From contig CAJARE010000012.1 of NCBI GenBank assembly GCA_903944255.1, positions 1-14,052 on the forward strand: a stretch of 14,052 nucleotides of DNA, read 5' to 3'. Positions 6,435 to 13,446 of the stretch are shown piece after piece. The stretch is from an uncultured beta proteobacterium (GTDB taxonomy: Bacteria; Pseudomonadota; Gammaproteobacteria; Burkholderiales; Burkholderiaceae). Below the pieces are notes generated by a model, which was given only the letters and a program-made list of their open reading frames with translations, did no database searches and had not been told where the DNA came from. Both the position numbers and the translations under genes were made by a program. Numbering within the stretch: the stretch's first letter is position 1; every line of letters starts with the position of its first letter.

Positions 6435-9400
6435 CGCTTTCCGAATTATGTATTCGGCGCCCTGTTATGACGGTCTTGCTTTCTTTTGCAACCGTCATTG
6501 CCGGAACAGTCGCCTATTTCAATATTCCAGTAGCAGCCTTACCAAGCTTTAATACTCCCGTCATTTCAGTAAGCGCATCACTACCGGGCGCATCTCCAGA
6601 AAACATGGCGTCCGCTGTTGCACTGCCATTGGAAAAAGAATTTTCAACAATTGATGGCATCAAGGTTATCAGCTCAGTCAATTCTTTGGGTAGTACTAGC
6701 ATTTCCTTGGAATTTAATAACAACCGAGATATTGATAAAGCAGCGGTTGATGTACAGGCAGCACTCTTAAGAGCGCAAAGACGGCTTCCAATTGAAATGA
6801 CGACTTCACCGTCATACCGCAAAGTCAATCCTGCTGATACGCCTGTATTAGTTGTGCGTTTGAGTTCCCCATCAGTGAGTTTGTCCGATTTAAATGACTA
6901 TGCAGAAAATTTGCTGTCACCAAATCTGTCCACCATTAGCGGTGTAGCACAAATTATTGTTTATGGTGCAAAGCGTTACGCAGTTCGAGTGTTGGCTCGC
7001 CCTGATGCATTGGGTAACCGCAACCTCACTATGGATGATGTGGCCAATGCCATTAATAAGGCGAACTCCAATACTCCGGTAGGTGTTCTCAATGGACCTC
7101 GCCAATCCATCACAATCTACGCGAACCCTCAATTAGTCAGACCAGAAGAATTTGGCAATCTCATCATCAGCCAAAAAAATGGTCTACCTATTTACCTCAA
7201 AGATGTTGCTGAAGTGATTGAGAGTTACGAAAACGTCTATACACTAGCAAGCTCTAATGGCGAAAGATCGATTGCTATTGCAGTACTACGACAACCCAAT
7301 GCAAATACTGTTGAGGTTGTCAAATCAGTCAAAGCATTGATACCACAACTTCAAAAACAGATGCCTGAGTCGATTAAGCTCCAAGTAGCAAATGATCGAT
7401 CTTTATCTATTATTGAAGCGATTCATGATGTGAATGTCACGCTTGCTTTAACTGTGTTGTTGGTTGTGCTGGTCATCTTTCTATTTTTAAAGCATGCAGC
7501 GGCAACCTTAATACCGTCAATTAGCTTGCCCATTTCTTTAATTGGCGCATTCTTTTTACTCTACATCATGGGCTATAGCCTTGATAATATTTCGCTGCTC
7601 GGTATTACGCTAGCAGTAGGTTTAGTGGTTGACGATGCAATCGTAGTGCTAGAGAACATCATGCGTCATATTGAAAATGGTATGGACCCTCTCAAGGCCT
7701 CTCTAAAGGGTAGTAAAGAAGTTGGCTTCACCATTATTTCTATTTCGATTTCCTTGATTGCTGTGTTTATCCCCCTCTTCTTTATGTCTGGGCCAATTGG
7801 CCTGCTATTCAGAGAATTTGCGGTAGTTGTTTCTTTGGCGATTTTTGTATCGGCCGTTGTTTCTTTAACAGTAGTGCCAATGTTGTGTAGTCGCTTCCTT
7901 CCTAAACCTGGGGTACATGCTAAAGAATTTGCCATTAACAAGCAATTCGATCGCCTCTTCAATTGGACGCTCAAAACCTATATTCACTATCTTGATTTAG
8001 CATTACACCATCGTAAGATAGTCTTGTGGGGTGCTATCTCTACATTTGCTATTTCCATCTTCTTGTTTATGAATAGTCCTAAGGGATTCTTTCCAGAAGA
8101 AGACATAGGACAGATACAGACGACTACCGAAGCGTCTGAGGATATTTCATTTGAGGCGATGTTAAAACTTCAGGACCAAGCAGCTGAGATTGTCAGCAAA
8201 GATCCAAACGTAGAAAGTTCTATTTCTATTGTGGGTGGCGGCAATAGCTCTGGCAAAAATACTGGACGTATCTTTATTGTTCTCAAACCAAAAAGCGAGC
8301 GCGCAAAGATGTCTAAGGTAATGGAAGATCTTAGGGTGAAATTTAGAGAAATTCCCGGGCTTCAGGTGTATATGCGCCCCATACAAAATCTACAAATTGG
8401 TGGTCGAAGCAGTAAGAGTCGCTACCAATTTACCCTGCAAAGTGTTGGCTTTGATGGTGTCAATGAATGGGCCGACAAGCTCATGCAAAAACTACGTACC
8501 GATCCGATGTTTAGGGACGTTACCAGTGATTCACAATTAAAAGGTTTGAACGTCAAGATTGATATTAATCGAGAAAAGGCGGCCAGTGCAGGTATTACGA
8601 TTGCCGATATTCGCTCTGCTTTATATTCATCATATGGTGAAAAACAAGTATCAACCATATACACTCCCGTCAACACTTACTATGTCATTTTAGAAACCGC
8701 TAAAGAGGACCGGCAGTATGAAACTGACCTCAATAAAATATTTGTTCGCGGTCGAGCCACTGATAAATTAATCCCCCTTTCTAGTGTTGCGACATTTACG
8801 AGATCGGTTGGTCCTACTGCGGTGAATCATTTAGGACAAATACCTGCAGTGACTCTGTCATTTAACTTAGCGCCCGATGTTTTCCTGGGCGATGCAACCA
8901 AGAAAATAGAAGAGTTCACCAAAGAAATTGCTTTACCGCCTTCTATTATTACCAGCTATGGTGGTGATGCAGCAGTCTTTAAGGACAATCAATCTGGCCA
9001 GGTGATCTTGATCTTGGCTGCTCTTGGAGTGATTTACATTCTGCTTGGGGTCTTATATGAAAGTTATATTCACCCGCTCACTATTTTGGCGGGCTTGCCA
9101 TCTGCTGCCATTGGGGCAATATTAGCATTGCGTATTTTTGGCTTTGAGTTAACCGTCATTGCTTCGATTGGTATTTTGCTGCTGATTGGTATTGTTAAAA
9201 AGAATGCCATTTTGATGATTGACTTTGCGCTCGATGCACAACGTAATCAAGGAATGAGTCCTGAACAAGCAATTAAAGAAGCGTGTATTTTGCGTTTTCG
9301 TCCCATTATGATGACGACCATTGCCGCCCTCATGGGCGCCCTGCCGATTGCATTTGGTATTGGCGCAGGAGCAGAGCTACGCCAACCCTTGGGTATTAGT

Positions 9401-9529
9401 GTTGCTGGTGGTCTCATCCTCTCGCAATTTGTTACCTTGATTATTACCCCTGTGATTTATCTTTACCTCGATAAATATGCTGGTAAGGGTCCAATGGAAA
9501 TACCGCCATCAGTCCTTGAGGGTACCTAA
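6431..9529 (+). CDS. RND multidrug efflux permease (AcrB/MdtB-MdtC-like, HAE-1)
   Basis: This is a proton-driven inner-membrane exporter of hydrophobic compounds. Its 1032 residues match the family, with twelve membrane segments at roughly 11-31, 338-356, 361-380, 386-408, 432-454, 462-486, 528-547, 858-876, 883-903, 907-930, 955-977 and 986-1012. Two large periplasmic loops hold the porter and docking domains. The proton-relay residues are present: Asp401 and Asp402 in GLVVDDAIVVLEN, and Lys924 in GIVKKNAILMIDFA. The latter wording is closer to MdtB/MdtC than to AcrB (GLSAKNAIL). The start IRRPVMTVLLS is typical. It overlaps the adaptor by 4 bases and dnaQ by 1 base. Only one permease is present, whereas MdtABC has two, and no TolC-like outer-membrane gene is in the window. 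The substrate cannot be read from the sequence. Confidence 0.95.
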   Translation: MTLSELCIRRPVMTVLLSFATVIAGTVAYFNIPVAALPSFNTPVISVSASLPGASPENMASAVALPLEKEFSTIDGIKVISSVNSLGSTSISLEFNNNRDIDKAAVDVQAALLRAQRRLPIEMTTSPSYRKVNPADTPVLVVRLSSPSVSLSDLNDYAENLLSPNLSTISGVAQIIVYGAKRYAVRVLARPDALGNRNLTMDDVANAINKANSNTPVGVLNGPRQSITIYANPQLVRPEEFGNLIISQKNGLPIYLKDVAEVIESYENVYTLASSNGERSIAIAVLRQPNANTVEVVKSVKALIPQLQKQMPESIKLQVANDRSLSIIEAIHDVNVTLALTVLLVVLVIFLFLKHAAATLIPSISLPISLIGAFFLLYIMGYSLDNISLLGITLAVGLVVDDAIVVLENIMRHIENGMDPLKASLKGSKEVGFTIISISISLIAVFIPLFFMSGPIGLLFREFAVVVSLAIFVSAVVSLTVVPMLCSRFLPKPGVHAKEFAINKQFDRLFNWTLKTYIHYLDLALHHRKIVLWGAISTFAISIFLFMNSPKGFFPEEDIGQIQTTTEASEDISFEAMLKLQDQAAEIVSKDPNVESSISIVGGGNSSGKNTGRIFIVLKPKSERAKMSKVMEDLRVKFREIPGLQVYMRPIQNLQIGGRSSKSRYQFTLQSVGFDGVNEWADKLMQKLRTDPMFRDVTSDSQLKGLNVKIDINREKAASAGITIADIRSALYSSYGEKQVSTIYTPVNTYYVILETAKEDRQYETDLNKIFVRGRATDKLIPLSSVATFTRSVGPTAVNHLGQIPAVTLSFNLAPDVFLGDATKKIEEFTKEIALPPSIITSYGGDAAVFKDNQSGQVILILAALGVIYILLGVLYESYIHPLTILAGLPSAAIGAILALRIFGFELTVIASIGILLLIGIVKKNAILMIDFALDAQRNQGMSPEQAIKEACILRFRPIMMTTIAALMGALPIAFGIGAGAELRQPLGISVAGGLILSQFVTLIITPVIYLYLDKYAGKGPMEIPPSVLEGT
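9517..9522 (+). promoter_or_regulatory. Ribosome binding site of dnaQ inside the permease end
   Basis: TGAGGG lies 6 bases before the dnaQ ATG, inside the last permease codons. It supports ATG 9529 as the dnaQ start and suggests independent ribosome entry in addition to coupling at the TAATG junction. Confidence 0.6.
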
Positions 9530-10239
9530 TGCGCCAAGTAATTTTAGATACTGAAACAACTGGATTAAATCCTGCAACAGGAGATCGCATTATTGAAATC
9601 GGTTGCGTCGAGATGGTTGGACGACGGCTTACCGATAGGACGTTCCATTACTACGTTAATCCTGAGCGGGATATTGACGCAGGAGCTTTCGCTGTTCATG
9701 GTCTCTCTAGAGAATTTCTGTCTGATAAACCCGTCTTTGCTAATATCGTTGAACAATTAATTGAGTTTGTTGATGGCGCAGAAATAGTGATTCATAACGC
9801 CGCATTTGACTTGGGGTTCTTGGATAATGAATTCGCTCTTTTAAAGCGCCCACCGTTCCGAAATTTAGCCAGTAAGGTAACTGACACACTTCTTGAGGCT
9901 CGTCAGATGTTCCCTGGTAAGCGTAATTCTTTAGATGCACTTTGTGAGCGTTTTTCAATTAGCAATCAACACCGCACACTTCATGGTGCACTATTAGACG
10001 CTCAATTGTTAGCAGAAGTCTATGTAGCAATGACGCGTGGTCAAGAAGATCTTTCGATTGATTTGATTGACTACACCGTTGATACAGATTCTGAGGGGCA
10101 TACAAAATCATTGCCTACGAATTTGAAGTTCATCGCAGCAAGCGATGATGAATGTCAGCTACATGAAAAAGTATTAGCAGAAATAGCTGCGGCTAGTAAA
10201 AAGGACTCCGTATGGAGTCCTATACAAACGGCTAACTAA
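9529..10239 (+). CDS. dnaQ: DNA polymerase III epsilon subunit (3'-5' proofreading exonuclease)
   Basis: DnaQ removes misincorporated bases in the polymerase III core, bound between the alpha subunit and the sliding clamp. The 236-residue product is a DEDDh exonuclease. Exo I has Asp7 and Glu9 (ILDTETTGLNP), Exo II has Asp94 (IHNAAFDLGFL), and Exo III has His152 and Asp157 (LHGALLDAQLLAEVY). QEDLSI at 172-177 resembles a QxxLSx clamp-binding motif and sits just after the exonuclease domain, as in E. coli (inference). The C-terminal tail (HEKVLAEIAAASKKDSVW) resembles the alpha-binding tail. It starts at TAATG with the permease stop and ends 5 bases from the convergent dehydrogenase gene. Codons 225-231 also form the terminator hairpin of that gene. 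No terminator of its own is visible. Confidence 0.97.
   Translation: MRQVILDTETTGLNPATGDRIIEIGCVEMVGRRLTDRTFHYYVNPERDIDAGAFAVHGLSREFLSDKPVFANIVEQLIEFVDGAEIVIHNAAFDLGFLDNEFALLKRPPFRNLASKVTDTLLEARQMFPGKRNSLDALCERFSISNQHRTLHGALLDAQLLAEVYVAMTRGQEDLSIDLIDYTVDTDSEGHTKSLPTNLKFIAASDDECQLHEKVLAEIAAASKKDSVWSPIQTAN
10198..10221 (-). terminator. Intrinsic terminator of the dehydrogenase gene, inside dnaQ
   Basis: A perfect 8-bp stem (10202-10209 with 10214-10221) closes a 4-base loop. Read on the minus strand, the second arm runs into a T-tract (TCCTTTTTACT). The dehydrogenase stop codon is 23 bases upstream on that strand, the right place for its terminator. On the plus strand the hairpin is preceded by A's and not followed by T's, so it should not stop dnaQ transcription efficiently. 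It lies wholly inside the dnaQ reading frame. Confidence 0.7.
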
Positions 10240-10244
10240 ATAAT

Positions 10245-11336
10245 TTAGATTGCGGCAGCAATCGCCTTACCTAAATCATCTGTTTTAGCTGACCCACCAA
10301 CATCGGGAGTCAAAGGGGCATTACCGGGCCCAGCTGCAAGTACTTTTTCAATTGCACTATAGATTGCTTTACCAGCCTCTGGGTAACCTAGGTGATCTAG
10401 CATCATCGCTCCACTCCATACCTGCCCAATAGGATTGGCAATCATCTTGCCGTAAATATCCGGCGCAGATCCGTGTACTGGTTCAAATAAAGATGGAAAT
10501 TTTCCTTCGGGATTAATGCTTCCTGATGGCGCTACTGCAATCGTACCCGTGCAAGCTGGACCTAAATCAGACAAGATATCCCCAAATAAATTGCTCGCAA
10601 CAACGACATCAAAACGATCAGGGTTCATCACAAATTGAGCAGCCAAAATATCAATGTGATATTTATCTGTTCGCACATCTGCGAAGTTTTTAGACATCGC
10701 CACAACCCGCTCATCCCAATACGGCATGGTAATAGCAATACCATTCGATTTAGTAGCTGAAGTTAAATGCTTTTTAGGACGACTTTGAGCTAAGTCAAAT
10801 GCATACTGCAAAATGCGATCGACGCCCTGTCTTGTAAAGACAGATTCTTGAATGACAAATTCTCGATCAGTATCGGGAAACATCTTGCCGCCTACACTAG
10901 AGTATTCACCTTCTGTGTTTTCGCGAACCACAAAGAAGTCAATATCACCCGGTTTACGATTTGCTAAAGGGCAAGGAACTCCAGGCAAGAGGCGAACGGG
11001 ACGCAAATTGACGTACTGATCAAAACCACGACGAAACTGAATCAAGCTACCCCATAAAGATACGTGATCAGGCAAGATATCTGGCATACCTACAGCGCCA
11101 AAGAAAATAGCGTCATACTTCATCAAGGTATCAAACCAATCATCGGGCAACATCTTGCCATGCTTGAGATAGTAATCACAGCTTGCAAAATCAAAATGGT
11201 CGAACTGCATACCAATTCCAAACTTTCGATTGGCGGCCTCTAATGCACGGAGACCCTCAGGCATGACCTCTTTCCCAATGCCATCGCCAGCGATTACAGC
11301 AATCTTAGGGTTTTTGAAAATTTTCTTTGCATTCAT
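10245..11336 (-). CDS. Tartrate/D-malate dehydrogenase (decarboxylating), TtuC/DmlA type
   Basis: This is an NAD-dependent beta-decarboxylating dehydrogenase of the isocitrate/isopropylmalate family. It probably oxidises tartrate or D-malate (giving pyruvate and CO2 from D-malate) in the cytosol. The 363 residues include DGIGKEV (18-24), substrate arginines Arg102, Arg112 and Arg138, RENTEGEYSS (138-147) with Tyr145, Lys196 (TKSNG), metal-binding Asp229, Asp253 and Asp257 (FGDILSDLG), and the NAD loop EPVHGSAPDI (285-294). The stretch HVSLWGSLIQFRRGFDQYVNLRPVRL is typical of tartrate/D-malate dehydrogenases and replaces the leucine-rich specificity helix of LeuB. This, and the lack of leuACD neighbours, argues against isopropylmalate dehydrogenase. 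The ribosome site is weak (GAGAG about 10 bases before the ATG), and another ATG lies 4 bases downstream out of frame. It follows the SprT-like gene by 59 bases. Confidence 0.9.
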   Translation of the reverse strand: MNAKKIFKNPKIAVIAGDGIGKEVMPEGLRALEAANRKFGIGMQFDHFDFASCDYYLKHGKMLPDDWFDTLMKYDAIFFGAVGMPDILPDHVSLWGSLIQFRRGFDQYVNLRPVRLLPGVPCPLANRKPGDIDFFVVRENTEGEYSSVGGKMFPDTDREFVIQESVFTRQGVDRILQYAFDLAQSRPKKHLTSATKSNGIAITMPYWDERVVAMSKNFADVRTDKYHIDILAAQFVMNPDRFDVVVASNLFGDILSDLGPACTGTIAVAPSGSINPEGKFPSLFEPVHGSAPDIYGKMIANPIGQVWSGAMMLDHLGYPEAGKAIYSAIEKVLAAGPGNAPLTPDVGGSAKTDDLGKAIAAAI

Positions 11337-11395
11337 TACAAAAGGTCTCTCAATCTAGATGTTATTTTTAATGGGAAAATTTTACAGCTAATGAG

Positions 11396-12058
11396 CTAAC
11401 TGATAGCTCTACGAATCTCATTAGGCGCTTTTTTAGCCCCCTTACCAAGCGATTCGCTATCGTAATCACTCGTATTTTCAATCGCTTCAGGGACGTCTTC
11501 TAGCATGCGGATATTGTCTTTTGGGCAAATTGGAGCGCCATAGCTAGCCCATTTCTTTAACAAGGTGACCTCATAACCGCATTGCCCACATTTAGCCTTA
11601 CTTCTACTCGCATTGCTTGCCCTTGGGGGCGGAAAAATAATCGCTTTATGTGGGTAGGGTCCCAACTCTTGACTGATCATCATCAATTTAACAGTCAGCT
11701 CTTCGGTAGCATGGGCCATTCTGGCTGGCCCCTCAAGTCCTACTGTCTGAGCAATCCCTTTGAAATCCTCACCATGACCACTAAAACAATCATCAACGGC
11801 ATGGCAAAGCTCATGAACCAAAGTATCTAGCAGTTGCACTGGATCATCAATTTTAGGTGAAATAAAAATTTCATTGACGCCCCCCTCTGAGCGCTGACGT
11901 GGCCAGCACTGCCCCAGAGTGGTTCTGGGGCTACTAGATGCCGGAAATCCACAAGAAACGCGAACCGGTGGGATGGCATACCCAGCTCTAGAGAATACGG
12001 GTTCAAGGTGTTTAACGGCATCTTCAAGCCATGCTTCACGGACAGAATGTTGCTTCAT
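11396..12058 (-). CDS. SprT-like zinc metalloprotein
   Basis: This 220-residue protein belongs to the SprT-like family, the bacterial relatives of the DNA-protein-crosslink protease Spartan. The zinc protease motif HELCH is at 82-86 (His82, catalytic Glu83, His86), and His95 in SGHGEDFK is the likely third ligand. A C-terminal zinc-ribbon-like segment has Cys157 and Cys160 (KCGQCGYEV) and Cys178 (APICPKDN). Relatives usually have a second cysteine pair (CPxC or CPC), and here the fourth ligand seems to be missing or replaced by Asp181. The last 30 residues are charged and low in complexity. Its cellular role is not established by the sequence. The gene is divergent from the amidase, 70 bases away. 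On its side TATGAT (12099-12104, minus strand) could be a -10, but I see no good -35. Confidence 0.85.
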   Translation of the reverse strand: MKQHSVREAWLEDAVKHLEPVFSRAGYAIPPVRVSCGFPASSSPRTTLGQCWPRQRSEGGVNEIFISPKIDDPVQLLDTLVHELCHAVDDCFSGHGEDFKGIAQTVGLEGPARMAHATEELTVKLMMISQELGPYPHKAIIFPPPRASNASRSKAKCGQCGYEVTLLKKWASYGAPICPKDNIRMLEDVPEAIENTSDYDSESLGKGAKKAPNEIRRAIS

Positions 12059-12093
12059 TTGAGTAGATTTCTGAGTGCTTTAAAAATGTTAAA

Positions 12094-12122
12094 TTGCGAT
12101 CATACGCCACACTTAGTAGAAT
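12094..12122 (+). promoter_or_regulatory. Probable sigma70 promoter of the amidase gene
   Basis: TTGCGA (12094-12099) and TAGAAT (12117-12122) are separated by exactly 17 bases and match the -35 and -10 consensus at 4/6 and 5/6 positions. The -10 ends only 6 bases before the amidase ATG, so transcription should start at or next to the start codon. Confidence 0.55.
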
Positions 12123-12128
12123 AATGGG

Positions 12129-13439
12129 ATGAAAGATCTAGAGAGCCTTAGTGCCTCGCAAGCTGCACGTGCACTTGCAAGGCGAGATATCAAAGCAACA
12201 GACCTACTGCTTTCCTGTTTGGACCGAATTGGCCAGCGAGAGAGTCTAGTCAAGGCTTGGTCAAGCCTGGGCAAAGAAGGCGCCCTAGCACGCGCTAAGG
12301 AGCTTGATAAGGGGTCTATTAAAGGCATACTACATGGACTGCCGATAGGGGTAAAAGACCTATTTGATACCTATGACTTACCGACTAGCTATGGATCTCC
12401 CATTTATGCCAATAACTATCCTGCCTCAGATGCGGTTTCTGTTGCCTTAATGCGTGATGCAGGCGGAATTATTCTAGGCAAAACGATTAGTACTGAATTT
12501 GCCACATTTAAGCCCCCTGTTACTCACAACCCACACCATCTTAAGCACACCCCCGGTGGGTCATCTAGTGGATCAGCAGCAGCGGTTGCAGACTTTATGG
12601 TTCCTTTGGCAACAGGCAGTCAAACCGCCGGTTCTATTATTCGCCCTGCATCCTATTGCGGTGTAGTAGGCTATAAACCCAGCTTTGGCAAGGTAATGCT
12701 TGCTGGTGTTAAAGCTTTGTCGCCCTCTTTAGATACCTTGGGCTGCTTTGGCAGAAGTGTTGGGGATGTTGCTCTAGGGGTTGCAGCCATGAGCAATGAC
12801 CTTTCTCTCGCTGAGATTGATCAGCTTCATAACAAACCGCGAGTGGCAATTTGCAAAACCAAGGATTGGTCTTTTGCTAGCAAAGAAACTGCTGGCGCTC
12901 TAGCCTTAGCACGCTTTACTGCTGAAGCAATTGCCAAAGGAATGGTTCAAGATATTTCTTTACCGGCAGCCTGCAAAGATCTCACCTTACTGCAAACTCG
13001 CATCATGAGTTTTGAGATGGCACGTGCACTTATTTTTGAGCGCACACGTTATAGCAAAAAATTAAGTCCTCAACTATTACAGCAACTCTCTGAGGGCGCA
13101 CAAATACCTTACGAACAATATCAAAAAGATTTAATGAAAGCCCAAGCGGCACGTTTTGCTATTGCGCAACTCTTTGAGAATGAAGTCGATATTTTGATTG
13201 CTCCTAGCGCTCCTGGTGAAGCTCCGCTAGCAAAAGAAGGTACAGGCAACCCAGTATTCTGTCGAGGATGGACTCTATCAGGCCTACCTTGTATCAACCT
13301 TAATGTCAGTAGCGGTCCTAATGGCCTGCCCGTTGGCGTGCAACTGATTGCAGGTCCTGGAAAAGATCGATTCTTATTGAGTGCTGCTAGAGCATTTGCA
13401 CAAGCATTGCCTGATCCCGTTTTAAGAGACCAGGCATAA
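12129..13439 (+). CDS. Amidase-signature hydrolase
   Basis: This 436-residue enzyme of the amidase signature family hydrolyses amide bonds on an unknown substrate. The Ser-cisSer-Lys triad is visible: Lys76 (GLPIGVKDLFD), Ser145 (GGSSSGSAAAV) and nucleophile Ser169 (GSQTAGSIIRPA). The 24-residue gap between the two serines is the usual one. GatA of the Glu-tRNA amidotransferase is usually about 480 residues and sits with gatB and gatC, which are absent here, so a stand-alone amidase is more likely. The C-terminal part (GLPCINLNV, GLPVGVQLIAG) is also typical. The start is ATG 12129. The ATG at 12124 is followed at once by TGA, and no ribosome site is seen, in line with the promoter position. 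It converges on the Bug-family gene, with 7 bases between the stops. Confidence 0.88.
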   Translation: MKDLESLSASQAARALARRDIKATDLLLSCLDRIGQRESLVKAWSSLGKEGALARAKELDKGSIKGILHGLPIGVKDLFDTYDLPTSYGSPIYANNYPASDAVSVALMRDAGGIILGKTISTEFATFKPPVTHNPHHLKHTPGGSSSGSAAAVADFMVPLATGSQTAGSIIRPASYCGVVGYKPSFGKVMLAGVKALSPSLDTLGCFGRSVGDVALGVAAMSNDLSLAEIDQLHNKPRVAICKTKDWSFASKETAGALALARFTAEAIAKGMVQDISLPAACKDLTLLQTRIMSFEMARALIFERTRYSKKLSPQLLQQLSEGAQIPYEQYQKDLMKAQAARFAIAQLFENEVDILIAPSAPGEAPLAKEGTGNPVFCRGWTLSGLPCINLNVSSGPNGLPVGVQLIAGPGKDRFLLSAARAFAQALPDPVLRDQA

Positions 13440-13446
13440 GACTTTT

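Noticed and set aside
6514..6828. Open frame of 104 codons antisense to the permease, and similar antisense frames at 7666-7974 and 8422-8676
   Set aside because: They are shadows of the permease gene with no ribosome sites and no recognisable protein features.
5029..9528. Efflux genes as a recent mobile insertion
   Set aside because: I saw no flanking repeats, integrase, transposase or tRNA gene. Base composition looks like the neighbours, and start/stop overlaps join the genes to dnaQ.
10245..11336. Calling the dehydrogenase LeuB (isopropylmalate dehydrogenase)
   Set aside because: The specificity region HVSLWGSLIQFRRGFDQY fits tartrate/D-malate dehydrogenases, and no leucine genes are nearby.
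11365..11395. Repeat AGCTCATTAGCT followed by TAAAATTTT after the SprT-like gene, as a terminator or dehydrogenase promoter
   Set aside because: The stem has four pairs. TAAAAT resembles a -10, but no -35 is found at suitable spacing.
11911..11931. GC-rich 8-bp hairpin (GCCCCAGA / TCTGGGGC) inside the SprT-like gene
   Set aside because: There is no T-tract on either strand and it is within coding sequence. The same chance estimate applies.
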